The translations under genes were made by a program, and so were the position numbers. A stretch of 64,000 nucleotides of DNA from Eggerthella sp. YY7918 (GTDB taxonomy: Bacteria; Actinomycetota; Coriobacteriia; Coriobacteriales; Eggerthellaceae): NCBI RefSeq assembly GCF_000270285.1, contig NC_015738.1, positions 2,480,001-2,544,000 on the forward strand, read 5' to 3'. The stretch's first letter is position 1. The number at the start of each line of letters is the position of its first letter. Under the pieces are notes generated by a model. The model did no database searches, was not told where the DNA came from, and saw only the letters and a list, made by a program, of their open reading frames with translations. Below are positions 1 through 8,365 of this stretch, piece after piece.

Positions 1-202
1 ACGCGCCAATCGCACACGAAAGCGCCGAATGCTCGCTTTCCACATGCACGTATTCGGCTGCCAGTTCGCCGGACTCCACCATTTCGCTTAGACGCTCAAC
101 CACAACGGTTTGCGGCGTAATGGGATATGCGGAAATAACCTGCGGCCGCGCAAGGCGCACACCCTCAGCAAGAGCTTCGTCACCAGAAAGAAACCGTTTC
201 AT
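1..202 (-). CDS. 2-oxoacid:ferredoxin oxidoreductase alpha subunit (partial)
   Basis: The N-terminal 67 codons are present and the rest lies beyond the window edge. The protein opens with MKRFLSGDEALAEG and then the segment YPITPQT, typical of the alpha subunit of pyruvate/2-ketoisovalerate/2-oxoglutarate:ferredoxin oxidoreductases. These enzymes decarboxylate 2-oxoacids to acyl-CoA with thiamine diphosphate and reduce ferredoxin in the cytoplasm. The start codon overlaps the stop of the upstream gamma-delta gene in an ATGA arrangement, so the two are probably translationally coupled. Substrate specificity cannot be told from this fragment. The aryl-CoA ligase in the same operon hints at aryl or branched 2-oxoacids, which is inference. 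Confidence 0.85.
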   Translation of the reverse strand, partial: MKRFLSGDEALAEGVRLARPQVISAYPITPQTVVVERLSEMVESGELAAEYVHVESEHSALSCAIGA

Positions 203-1320
203 CGGGCACTCGCCTCACTTTCCAGATCGCCCGCAGTCTCGGCAGCGAGTGCTTCTTTTTCGGAAATCATCGCGATGGCACCGAACTTGCACATCCGCGC
301 GCAAATGCCGCAGCCTTTGCAAAAATCGTAGTCGATGGCAACAAAAGTTTGGTTCCTCGCCGGTTGAATAACATCAGCGAGGGTTTCCGCCGACTGACAA
401 GCCGACGGAACCTTATATATGGTGCCATCCGGACAGTAGAGATAACACTGCAGACAACCGGTGCAAGCGGAGAGGTCAACAACAGGGCGGATATTGCGCC
501 AGCCAGCGTTTTTCGCCACCAAATACCCCGCCTCAAAACACGTCGTACGCGCGTAACTGGTCGGGTCAAGCTCGTCTGTACGCAACGTGGGAATGTGAAC
601 GGAAGGCCGAACGGGTTTGTCATCCTGAGCGGAGCACCGAAGGTGCGGAGTCGAAGGATCCCCTACGGTACCAACCGTACGTGCTTCAGCTGTCGCCGCA
701 CGGGGTCCCTCGACTTCGCGCTGCGCGCTACGCTCGGGACAGGAAGGGGCGCTGACGCTTTGCACGGGATGGTGCGCGGCAGAAACCGTTTCGTCAACAC
801 ATTCCACAACCTGGTGAAAAGCCGCATCCACTATGGCACTATTCTTCGCGTGCAACTTTTCGGGCATGTACTGGCGAATGGCCTCTTGTACATCCTCGCG
901 CTTCACCTGGTCGCACAGCGCCGAGAGCGCACCCAAAAACACCGTGTTGGGAATGGGTCGACCCAAAATATCTGCCGAGATACCATCGGCATCAATGGCC
1001 AAGATACGATCGTCATCAAAGGTCTGTACACTGTTGATGAGCACCACCCCGCCGGGCTTAAGTTCATCTTCCCAGCCTTCGCCCAAAAGCGTGTCGTCAA
1101 GATAGATCACGTAGTCGGCCTGCGTAATAGCGCTTCTATCGCCGATGGGCACGTCGGACAACTTCGTGAACGCTCGCATAGGCGCGCCGCGACGCTCCGG
1201 CCCGAACGAGGGAAAGGCAAGCGCATAGCGGCCATCTGCAAGCGAGGCCGCTGCGCCCAAGAGCCGCGCCGCCGTAAATGCCCCTTGGCCGCCGCGGCCA
1301 TGCCATAAAACTTCAATCAT
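199..1320 (-). CDS. 2-oxoacid:ferredoxin oxidoreductase gamma-delta fusion
   Basis: 373 aa. Residues 1 to about 185 form the gamma domain (HGRGGQG near the N terminus, then FPSFGPERRGAP). The C-terminal part carries two 4Fe-4S clusters, CTGCLQC...C near residue 283 and CKGCGIC...C near 335, as in delta subunits. The start at 1320 has AGGAG eight bases upstream. Residues about 193-234 fit neither domain: they are Arg/Ser/Pro-rich and encoded by a dispersed, palindromic intergenic-type repeat (618-744) read through in frame. The insert sits exactly in the linker between the two domains, so the enzyme may tolerate it. The gene belongs to the operon running from 3472 leftwards; the beta subunit is presumably outside the window. 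Confidence 0.88.
   Translation of the reverse strand: MIEVLWHGRGGQGAFTAARLLGAAASLADGRYALAFPSFGPERRGAPMRAFTKLSDVPIGDRSAITQADYVIYLDDTLLGEGWEDELKPGGVVLINSVQTFDDDRILAIDADGISADILGRPIPNTVFLGALSALCDQVKREDVQEAIRQYMPEKLHAKNSAIVDAAFHQVVECVDETVSAAHHPVQSVSAPSCPERSAQREVEGPRAATAEARTVGTVGDPSTPHLRCSAQDDKPVRPSVHIPTLRTDELDPTSYARTTCFEAGYLVAKNAGWRNIRPVVDLSACTGCLQCYLYCPDGTIYKVPSACQSAETLADVIQPARNQTFVAIDYDFCKGCGICARMCKFGAIAMISEKEALAAETAGDLESEASAR
618..744. repeat. Dispersed palindromic repeat inside a coding sequence
   Basis: About 127 bases starting GTCATCCTGAGCGGAGC and ending GCTCGGGACAGG, with imperfect inverted halves (GTCGAAGGATCCC against GGGTCCCTCGAC). This wording is typical of small dispersed intergenic repeats in many bacteria (recalled, not searched). 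Here it lies within the oxidoreductase gamma-delta gene without breaking the frame. A second, shorter relative is at about 48012-48078. Confidence 0.6.
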
Positions 1321-1461
1321 GAATATCTCCTGTATACCGAGTTTCTCTCTGCCAGTATATCGCTTGACATGGCCCAAAACCTCGGAATACAGACGAGCGC
1401 ACGCAACATGCCGCAGCACGGCCTACCGAGATCGCCCACGAGCGACCAAGGCAAGCAAACG

Positions 1462-2115
1462 CTAGAATCGCGCGTACTTCACAAGGTTTTTCTGCAGCGT
1501 GTCGACGAAGCGTTGGCCAATGTCGCTCAGGTCGTCACCCTTACGCACAACATAGCCGAGGTGCAGCTTAACGTCGGTTTGCAGCGGAACGGTGTTGAGG
1601 CCCGCACCGTCAGAGATTCCCACGAGAATGCCGCTTGTCACGGTATAGCCGTTGAGCGCTACGATAAGTTCGGACAGCGACGCGCGATCAGTGCACGCTA
1701 TGGTCTTTGCACGCGGAACCTCGGCCAGCGCTTCCTCGTAAAACGCAACGGGTGCATCGGCATCCTGCTCGAAGTACAAGTAGGGATACTCTTCCATGTC
1801 TTCAAGGGAGAGGCTTTCCGCGTTCACCATGGGATGGCTTTTTGGCAGCGCCACGCGCGGAGCCGATTCAATAAGCTCCACAAACTCAAGCCCAGCCGCC
1901 TCAAGCGCCGCGTTCAGTTCGTCGGCCGTAGCGGATGTCTGAAACAGAACACCCAGCTCACTTGCGCCGCTCGCAACGTCGTTGATGACGCCCTGCGTGG
2001 TACGATCGCGCAGCGCGTATTGGTATGCATCGCCTCCTAACGCCAGCACCACATGGGCGAACGTCTGCACATTGAACAGGTAATGCTGTCCCGAAACAGC
2101 GAATGTCTTGGTCAT
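1462..2115 (-). CDS. Stand-alone LysR-type effector-binding domain
   Basis: 217 aa. The protein begins FAVSGQHYLFNVQTF and aligns by eye along its length with the effector domain of the full LysR regulator at 5584-6510 (FAVSGQHYLFNVQ against LAVSTQHYAFSVQ; TSGILVG against LSTGVLSA). It lacks the N-terminal winged helix-turn-helix, so it cannot bind DNA in the usual LysR way. The start at 2115 has AAGGA upstream; longer readings run into the aryl-CoA ligase gene in another frame. It sits between the ligase and the oxidoreductase genes in one operon. Possible roles are a ligand-binding antagonist or partner of the intact LysR, or a binding protein for the pathway substrate. No signal peptide is seen. 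Confidence 0.75.
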   Translation of the reverse strand: MTKTFAVSGQHYLFNVQTFAHVVLALGGDAYQYALRDRTTQGVINDVASGASELGVLFQTSATADELNAALEAAGLEFVELIESAPRVALPKSHPMVNAESLSLEDMEEYPYLYFEQDADAPVAFYEEALAEVPRAKTIACTDRASLSELIVALNGYTVTSGILVGISDGAGLNTVPLQTDVKLHLGYVVRKGDDLSDIGQRFVDTLQKNLVKYARF

Positions 2116-2128
2116 GATACATCCTTCC

Positions 2129-3472
2129 CTATCGCGTCTGACAGCCACGTTCGTCGATGAAGCGCGATGCCTTATGTTCGGACGACGTTCCCAACTTACC
2201 CGCATCATACACGATAACCTTCTGGGGACGCACACCAACATGCGCCCTGATGGCAGCCATAGTGCGGCTGGCAACTTCGTCGTAGGGTTCGTCGCTGCCC
2301 AGCGCACGTTCCACGGACACCTCGTATTTGCAGGTGAAATCATGCTCGTATACGCGGATGGAGTATTCGCCGGTCAAGCCGTCAAGTCCACGCACCACGT
2401 ATTCGATATCGGTCGGGAATACGTTCACGGCACTGACAATAAACATCTCGTCCTTACGACCCGTAATATGGATGCGCGCCAAGGTACGGCCGCATTCGCA
2501 GGTGTCAGTGCTCACGTAGCCGATATCGCCCGTACGGAAACGGATCATCGGACGCGCCTTCTTGCACAGCGTCGTATACACGAGCTCACCTGTTTCACCC
2601 GGTGCCAGCACCTCGCCCGTGGTCGGATCAACCGTCTCGACAAGAATCTGGTCCTCTACGATATGCAGACCGTCGTGTGCCTCGCAGGCGGCGGCACACG
2701 CTCCGTAAATGTCGGACAGACCGTAGAAGTCCACCACCTTCGCGCCCCACAGATTCTCGATGGATTCGCGCGTCGACTTGATGGAGCCGCCCGCTTCACC
2801 AGCCACGATGATGGTATGAATGTTGAAATCGACCTTCGGATCAAAACCTTTTTCCTTGGCGATCTCGCCAAGATGCCAAGCGTAGGAAGGCGACGTCCAG
2901 ATGACCGTGGGCTGATATTGCTTGAGCACAAACAGCAAACGATCGGAAGGTACCGCACCCACCCAAATAGCCGTCGCACCCAGACGCTGCGCGCCGATAA
3001 CATCGGGACCGCCCACATACAGTGCAAAGTTGAGCGCATGCACATAGCGGTCGCGCGGACGCATACCTGCCTGCCAGAACAGACGGGCCTCAGTGTCCTG
3101 CCACACATCAAAGTCTTCCTGCGTAAAGGGACTGACCGTCGGCACGCCAGTGGAACCCGACGAAGTGGCCATAAAGATGACTTCTTCTTCAGGTACCGAG
3201 CACATCTCGCCGAAGAACGTGCCCACGTGCTGCGTTTCGCGCTCCGTCTTCTTGTCGATAAACGGAAGCTTTGCGATATCCGCCAATGTTTGAATGTCGT
3301 CGGGCTTCACACCCACTTCGTCAAACGCGCGCTTGTAATACACGGTGTTCTCATAGGCATAGGCCACCATAGTGCGCAAGCGCTCAAGTTGCAGCGCCTC
3401 AAGCTCAGGCCGGGGCATGCACTCGATCTCCGGATCATAGTATTTCTGATCGTAGGGGATGTCTTTCGCCAT
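2129..3472 (-). CDS. paaK: Phenylacetate-CoA ligase-type aryl-CoA synthetase
   Basis: 447 aa, the usual length for PaaK-type adenylate-forming ligases. The phosphate-binding loop ATSSGSTGVP lies at residues 102-111, followed by YGLSDIYG (adenine-binding region), RFRTGDIG, and a C-terminal PaaK-type subdomain with a conserved GRKDEM. It would activate an aryl or related acid to its CoA thioester using ATP, or run in reverse to conserve energy from acyl-CoA. GGAG lies nine bases before the ATG at 3472. It is the first gene of the minus-strand operon and 13 bases from the orphan LysR domain. Pairing with a 2-oxoacid:ferredoxin oxidoreductase resembles archaeal and anaerobe pathways for oxidising aromatic 2-oxoacids. 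The exact acid is not determinable. Confidence 0.85.
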   Translation of the reverse strand: MAKDIPYDQKYYDPEIECMPRPELEALQLERLRTMVAYAYENTVYYKRAFDEVGVKPDDIQTLADIAKLPFIDKKTERETQHVGTFFGEMCSVPEEEVIFMATSSGSTGVPTVSPFTQEDFDVWQDTEARLFWQAGMRPRDRYVHALNFALYVGGPDVIGAQRLGATAIWVGAVPSDRLLFVLKQYQPTVIWTSPSYAWHLGEIAKEKGFDPKVDFNIHTIIVAGEAGGSIKSTRESIENLWGAKVVDFYGLSDIYGACAAACEAHDGLHIVEDQILVETVDPTTGEVLAPGETGELVYTTLCKKARPMIRFRTGDIGYVSTDTCECGRTLARIHITGRKDEMFIVSAVNVFPTDIEYVVRGLDGLTGEYSIRVYEHDFTCKYEVSVERALGSDEPYDEVASRTMAAIRAHVGVRPQKVIVYDAGKLGTSSEHKASRFIDERGCQTR

Positions 3473-3549
3473 GGTTGCTCCATTCCGCTGTTCGTATCGT
3501 GTCGCTTGTTGTTTGCACACATCAATCCCGCCGAGTTTGCCTTTTCAAA

Positions 3550-3565
3550 TGTTTCACGTGAAACA
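3550..3565. promoter_or_regulatory. parS site (ParB binding)
   Basis: TGTTTCACGTGAAACA, a perfect 16-bp palindrome identical to the well-established bacterial parS consensus bound by ParB/Spo0J for chromosome segregation. It is intergenic. A second identical copy is at 48129-48144. Confidence 0.92.
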
Positions 3566-3834
3566 CTCGTCTATGACCGGGATTTATCTGCGCAAAAAAC
3601 AACGTCCTGTATGAAACCACGAACGACGATCGAATACAACCGTTTGAGTCATTCAATGTTTTCATAGTTCGCTATCTATTTTAGAGATATCTCGGTAAAT
3701 CGACAGATAGATAGAGCGCCTCGCGCCTGTCAGCCCGACATCATCGGCCCCAACCGTCCGCCGCATCTGTTTCCCGCATACCCGTGCTGTGTTTGATACT
3801 GGTGTGGATATCGGAAATAGCCGCGGCAATGAAC

Positions 3835-3840
3835 TATAAT
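3835..3840 (+). promoter_or_regulatory. -10 box implying a leaderless transcript
   Basis: TATAAT ends eight bases before the ATG at 3849. Transcription would start at about 3847-3849, at the start codon itself, and no Shine-Dalgarno sequence precedes the ATG. No convincing -35 box sits 16-18 bases upstream. Confidence 0.5.
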
Positions 3841-3848
3841 CTCAAGCC

Positions 3849-5579
3849 ATGAAGCACTTTATGAAAAAACCCGCACCCACACAAGCGGATTCACCGGAAA
3901 ACGCGCAGCCGGACAAGGCGTATTCCCCCTCCGACACGACGCCCTTCCTCGGCGCATCTTCGCGCGAGCGGCGCGAAGCGGCAGGCAAACCGGCCCGTAA
4001 GCCCAACTTCATCACGCGCACCGTAAACGGCTGGTGGAATCGTTTGCTGGGAGCCGTATCGGAAGGTTCGCTCGCTGACCAAGAGGCCGAATACGCCGCG
4101 CATCGCACGTCGCGCGACTACGTGTGGAATACTATCGGCTTCGCCACCTGGGGCATGGTATTCCCCATCCTCACCGTGGTGGTCACGCAGCTGGTGGGCG
4201 TGGAGCAAGCCGGCATGTTCTCGCTCGCCTTTGTCACCGGCATGCTGCTCATGATCCTGGCGAACTACGGTGTGCGCACCTACCAAGTATCCGACGTAGA
4301 CGAGGAGCACTCGTTTTCGGATTATCAGCTCAACCGTTGGATTACCTGTATCGTCATGGTGCTCGTGGGCATAGGGTACTGCCTGATACGTGGCTACGAA
4401 AACGAAATGTTCACCATCAGCGTAGGCGTCTACCTGTATAAGATGGTCGACGGTCTGGCCGATGTCTATGAGGGCCGTTTGCAACAGATGGACAAGCTGT
4501 ATTTGGCCGGCATTTCACAGTCGTTCCGGTCGGTGGTTGTGCTCATCGTGTTCTCGCTCGCGCTGCTGATCACGCGCAACCTACCAGTTGCCTGCATAGC
4601 AATGGCCATTGCCGCCCTCGCATCATTCTTCATACTGACGTTTCCTCTTGCGCTATTTGAAACACCGAAATCGCAGCGCTGGACCTTGGGCAGCGTCGCC
4701 CTGCTGTTTCGGCAGTGCTTCCCCCTGTTCATCGCGCTGTTCCTGTACGCGTTCATCGACAACATGCCGAAGTTCGTCATGGAGGGCGTACTCTCCTACG
4801 ACAACCAGCTGTACTTCAACGCGCTGTACTTCCCCGCGCAGGGCATCCTGCTCACCGTCGGGTTCATCTACAAGCCGCTGCTGGTGAAGATGGCGAACGT
4901 GTGGGCCGATCCCGAGAAACGCAAGCGTTTCGACCTGATTATCGTTGTGATCATGCTGGTGGTTGTAGGCGTAACCGCCGCTACGGCGCTCATCATGGGA
5001 TGGATCGGCATCCCCGTCATGAGCTTCCTCTACGGCGTGGACTTCGAGCAATTCCGCGGACTGTGTTACATCATGCTGGTAGCGGGCGGCGTGACCGCGG
5101 CTATCGACTTTCTCTACCAGGTCATCACCGTATTGCGGCGTCAAAAGGCCGTCACCACGCTCTATATCATCACGTTCGGCTTCGCGCTGTTCGTCCCCAT
5201 ACTGCTGGTGAACTTCACCGGACTGCCGGGCGCGGTCATTGGCTACCTCATTGTGATGTGTATCTTGTTCGTGTTGCTTATCTGGGAGTACGCTCGCATC
5301 CGCATGGAGCTTGCCCGCAAGGATAAAGCCGAAGCCGCCGCAGCAGAAGTGAGCACAGGTCGCCACCTTCGCCCAAGCGAAGCACGCGCCGAACGCGAAC
5401 GTCGCGCCCAAGTGCACGCCAAATGGGGCTCTCACGCCGCACCGAGTCGCAAAGATCCCGGCAGCGACGCGATAGACCTTGCCGGCAGAAGAACCCTCAG
5501 AAGAAGCGGCGCCGCATCACACGCAAGACGAGACAGCGACGATGACGCTCCACAGGACGCATCCCCGCAGGAGCATTAA
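3849..5579 (+). CDS. Polysaccharide flippase-like multi-spanning membrane protein
   Basis: 576 aa with about 12-14 hydrophobic segments from residue 90 to 490, between a charged N-terminal region (about 85 aa) and a long, hydrophilic, Arg/Glu/Asp-rich C-terminal tail (about 90 aa). The layout and sequence style match the oligosaccharide flippase (Wzx/MurJ/MATE-like) superfamily, which moves lipid-linked sugars across the membrane. No glycosyltransferases are adjacent, so the substrate is unknown. The start at 3849 is supported by a -10 box at the right place for leaderless translation; an in-frame ATG at 3861 is the alternative. The LysR gene follows after four bases, so the two are probably co-transcribed. 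Confidence 0.65.
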   Translation: MKHFMKKPAPTQADSPENAQPDKAYSPSDTTPFLGASSRERREAAGKPARKPNFITRTVNGWWNRLLGAVSEGSLADQEAEYAAHRTSRDYVWNTIGFATWGMVFPILTVVVTQLVGVEQAGMFSLAFVTGMLLMILANYGVRTYQVSDVDEEHSFSDYQLNRWITCIVMVLVGIGYCLIRGYENEMFTISVGVYLYKMVDGLADVYEGRLQQMDKLYLAGISQSFRSVVVLIVFSLALLITRNLPVACIAMAIAALASFFILTFPLALFETPKSQRWTLGSVALLFRQCFPLFIALFLYAFIDNMPKFVMEGVLSYDNQLYFNALYFPAQGILLTVGFIYKPLLVKMANVWADPEKRKRFDLIIVVIMLVVVGVTAATALIMGWIGIPVMSFLYGVDFEQFRGLCYIMLVAGGVTAAIDFLYQVITVLRRQKAVTTLYIITFGFALFVPILLVNFTGLPGAVIGYLIVMCILFVLLIWEYARIRMELARKDKAEAAAAEVSTGRHLRPSEARAERERRAQVHAKWGSHAAPSRKDPGSDAIDLAGRRTLRRSGAASHARRDSDDDAPQDASPQEH

Positions 5580-5583
5580 GACG

Positions 5584-6510
5584 ATGACGCTTCAGCAACT
5601 CCGCTACCTCATTGCCATCGCCGAATACGGCTCTATCAACGCCGCCGCGCAAAACCTCTACGCTTCGCAGTCGAACCTGTCCACCGCCATCAAGGAATTG
5701 GAACGCGAGCTGGGCATTACGGTGTTTACCCGCAGCAATCGCGGAGTCACGCTCACCAATGACGGCACCGAGCTTTTGGGTTACGCGCGCCAGGTTGTCG
5801 AACAGGCCGACATGCTGGAGAGCCGCTACGCCACCGGCACCGACAAGCATTTACGCTTAGCTGTGTCCACCCAGCATTATGCTTTCAGCGTGCAAGCGTT
5901 TGTTAACGTAGTTGAAGCCTGTGAGGGCGACGACTACGAGTTCATCCTACGCGAAAGCAGCACCGGCGACATCATCGACGACGTGCGCACCTTCCGTAGC
6001 GAGGTGGGCATTCTCTACACCGACACATTCAACCGACGTGTACTGCAAAAGGCGTTCGACGATGCCGATGTTGCCTACTCCCCGCTCTTTGACGCCCGTG
6101 TGCACGTGTTTGTGGGCGAGCACCATCCGCTCGCTTCGAGCACCCTGCTCAGTCCTGACGATCTGCAGGACTTCCCCCGCTACTCGTTTGAACAGGGCAC
6201 CACAAACTCGTTTTATTACTCCGAAGAACCGCTGAGCTACCTGCCACACGCACGCAACATTCGCATTTCTGACCGAGGTACCCTCTCAAATCTGCTGACC
6301 AGCCATAACGGCTATACGCTTTCAACCGGCGTACTGTCAGCAGAAATGCAGTCGGGAATCGTGAGTATTCCCCTTGACGTGGACGAGCGCATGCAGGTGG
6401 GCTACATCATGCACAACGAACGTCGTCCCAGTTCGTTGCTTTTGCGCTACATCGACGAATTGCACGCCATCATCAAGGCGAATCCCACCGTCGCCGTGCA
6501 CCGCGACTAA
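5584..6510 (+). CDS. LysR-family transcriptional regulator
   Basis: 308 aa. The N-terminal winged HTH is clear: TLQQLRYLIAIAEYGSINAA, then SQSNLSTAIKELERELG and the wing RSNRGVTLT. The effector domain starts near residue 90. AGGAG lies ten bases upstream of the ATG at 5584; upstream in-frame starts lack a ribosome site and overlap the flippase. Its effector domain is closely similar to the orphan domain at 1462-2115, so both may sense the same ligand. It sits four bases after the flippase gene on the same strand. The regulated targets are probably the flippase or the divergent ligase/oxidoreductase operon (inference). Confidence 0.85.
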   Translation: MTLQQLRYLIAIAEYGSINAAAQNLYASQSNLSTAIKELERELGITVFTRSNRGVTLTNDGTELLGYARQVVEQADMLESRYATGTDKHLRLAVSTQHYAFSVQAFVNVVEACEGDDYEFILRESSTGDIIDDVRTFRSEVGILYTDTFNRRVLQKAFDDADVAYSPLFDARVHVFVGEHHPLASSTLLSPDDLQDFPRYSFEQGTTNSFYYSEEPLSYLPHARNIRISDRGTLSNLLTSHNGYTLSTGVLSAEMQSGIVSIPLDVDERMQVGYIMHNERRPSSLLLRYIDELHAIIKANPTVAVHRD

Positions 6511-6512
6511 AA

Positions 6513-6541
6513 CGAGCCGACGCAACAAAGGCATCGGCTCG
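6513..6541. terminator. Hairpin after LysR gene
   Basis: CGAGCCGA at 6513-6520 pairs with TCGGCTCG at 6534-6541 just after the LysR stop. There is no clear T-run, so function as an intrinsic terminator is uncertain. Confidence 0.35.
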
Positions 6542-6597
6542 CGCTTAGTGCATAGTTTGCCGCTCTTAAAGCAGCAGCAACCCATTATAACTTGCAG

Positions 6598-7374
6598 TTA
6601 TTCGACGCTCATCGTCAACAGCAGAAGCGCATCGTGCGTGCGCGCCTCGTCTACCAATTCCTGCGTGAGCGTCGTGCCCTTCTTCACCGTGAATTCGCCG
6701 TCTTTGCTGGTAACGTCCTCGGTTACCGTCGATCCCAGCAGAAATTCGACGAGCGCTGCGTCATCATCGGACTCACCAGCATCCACAAAAGCGTCCTGAG
6801 TCTCCTCCTCTTCGACACGCGTGGCCTCAGCCGTTACGTCCTCCGCCTGGTCATCAGGCTCGACCGCTTCCGCCTCGACGACCGCAGCATCACCTTCATT
6901 TCCTTGTTCGCGAAGCTCGGCGGCCGTCTTGGTCCCATCGTTCACAAAAACGAATTCAGGCGAAAAGAACACGAAGCTGTCGTGAGAAAACGTGCGACCA
7001 TCATCAAGCGCAATGCTCTTCACCGTGCCAAATACGGTGTCGAACTCATACGACTTCAGCTTACCGAGCGCATTGCCCGTGTGCGAAAACACCTCAACCC
7101 CCAGAAGGGTGAACCCATCGCGAATAATTGCCTGCGATTCTGTGCTGTTTGACACGAAGGCCGTACGGCTCTGGATGGTCAAAAACGTATCGCCAGCCGA
7201 TAACGTGGAGGCAAAAGGCAAGGCCAAAGGCGCGTTGGTACTTGCACTGCCCACAATATAATGGCTGACAGCGAGGATGTCGCAGTCAACACGCAACTCG
7301 TTCACCTTGCCAAGCGTTTTACGGTCATCAAGGCCGACAACCTTGCGCGTTAAAATTGACTCGTTAGTTTCCAT
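6598..7374 (-). CDS. PRC-barrel domain protein
   Basis: 258 aa. The N-terminal half reads as one or two PRC-barrel-like beta domains (LTRKVVGLDDRKTLGKVNEL; later GNALGKLKSYEFD), a fold found in the photosynthetic reaction centre H subunit and in RimM. Residues about 155-215 are a very acidic low-complexity stretch, followed by a C-terminal segment resembling the start of another small beta domain (VTEDVTSKDGEFTVKKGT). There is no signal peptide or membrane segment. GGAG precedes the ATG. It is the last gene of a minus-strand group with VanW and a membrane protein. Function is unknown; PRC barrels often act as small binding or adaptor modules. Confidence 0.65.
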   Translation of the reverse strand: METNESILTRKVVGLDDRKTLGKVNELRVDCDILAVSHYIVGSASTNAPLALPFASTLSAGDTFLTIQSRTAFVSNSTESQAIIRDGFTLLGVEVFSHTGNALGKLKSYEFDTVFGTVKSIALDDGRTFSHDSFVFFSPEFVFVNDGTKTAAELREQGNEGDAAVVEAEAVEPDDQAEDVTAEATRVEEEETQDAFVDAGESDDDAALVEFLLGSTVTEDVTSKDGEFTVKKGTTLTQELVDEARTHDALLLLTMSVE

Positions 7375-7467
7375 ACCCAGATCTCCTGCCCTACCGCGAC
7401 GCTCATATCAACGTCGCCTCGATGGTCTTTCCATTCGTGCCCAAGCAACCGCCATTTCACTTGCCTG

Positions 7468-8364
7468 TTACTTTGTTGGTCCGACGCTTCCTTCGCCCAA
7501 GCTCACCAAAGCGTCGTCTTCAACTTTGTATGTGTCGGTCGAAAGCAGCACGCTCTCCTTCTTTACGCCGTTATCATAGTACACGCGATACGATTCGGCC
7601 ACATAATACGTACCTTGAGACTCACCGATTCCCTCCTGCGCCTCATCAGGAGTAATCTCGTATCGCTCGATAATTTTCGAAGTGGCATCGACCGACGTTC
7701 CTTCGGAAAGCGGCTGCCCCTGTATCTCCACCGTAACCGATTGACCGAGCGGTCGCACCACAAGTTTAATCGGATGCCCACTGGTATTTTTGATGCGGAG
7801 GTCAAGCTGACCATAGGAAACCGTGGCATCAAGACCAATGGGCGCATAGTCGGAAACAAGCGTATGGGAATGGCGCTCTACAATTTCCAAATCAGCCTTA
7901 AGAGCGGCGATATATAACGCTGTCGATACCTGGCAGATACCGCCTCCGCGACCATTAACCGTCACGTCGTCGCTGATGATGGGCGCTTCGAGGTAACGCT
8001 CGTCGCTTTCAGTATCTCCGACGGCCTCATTGAACGAGAACGTTTCGCCCGGTTCGATAATGGTGCCGTCGATAGCCTCAGAGGCTAAGCGAATATTCTC
8101 AATGCGATTCTCGTTCGAGCTTTGAGAGATGGCTTCGTAACTTCCGATGAGCTCCATGCCGTCATCCGCAGAATCAGAGCCGGAAGGTTCGGGAGCGACA
8201 CTGGCCACAAAATCACGATCGTCTGTTACATTCTCCGCTGCTGCCGGAGCGCCTAAAAACATGCAGCCAGCCACCAGCACGCCGCATATACCGACGAGCG
8301 GAAGCGATGACCAGGGACTTTTTGCCACCAAGGCGGAACTGGTATGTTTCGGTGTCCGCGCCAT
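7468..8364 (-). CDS. VanW-family protein, exported or anchored
   Basis: 298 aa. Residues about 20-43 form a hydrophobic segment ending in APAAAE, either a signal peptide or an N-terminal anchor. The VanW domain covers about residues 85-215 with the hallmark GGICQVST at 141-148 and SFNEAVG before it. A C-terminal beta-rich region resembling a G5-type domain follows. VanW proteins are associated with vancomycin resistance clusters and cell-wall proteins, but the biochemical role is not established. GAGGAT precedes the ATG, and the start is one base from the stop of the upstream gene, so it is in an operon with it. Confidence 0.75.
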   Translation of the reverse strand: MARTPKHTSSALVAKSPWSSLPLVGICGVLVAGCMFLGAPAAAENVTDDRDFVASVAPEPSGSDSADDGMELIGSYEAISQSSNENRIENIRLASEAIDGTIIEPGETFSFNEAVGDTESDERYLEAPIISDDVTVNGRGGGICQVSTALYIAALKADLEIVERHSHTLVSDYAPIGLDATVSYGQLDLRIKNTSGHPIKLVVRPLGQSVTVEIQGQPLSEGTSVDATSKIIERYEITPDEAQEGIGESQGTYYVAESYRVYYDNGVKKESVLLSTDTYKVEDDALVSLGEGSVGPTK

Positions 8365-8365
8365 G

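Larger units (their letters stand above)
3473..3848. other. Divergent intergenic region with parS
   Basis: 376 bases between the ligase operon (minus) and the flippase gene (plus). It holds a perfect parS palindrome and, next to the flippase start, a TATAAT hexamer. I see no supported gene here; the long plus-strand open frame crossing it is antisense to the ligase. Confidence 0.6.

Noticed and set aside
2108-3667. 519-codon plus-strand open frame
   Set aside because: Antisense to the aryl-CoA ligase, His/Arg-rich shadow translation, no ribosome site, and no recognisable domain.
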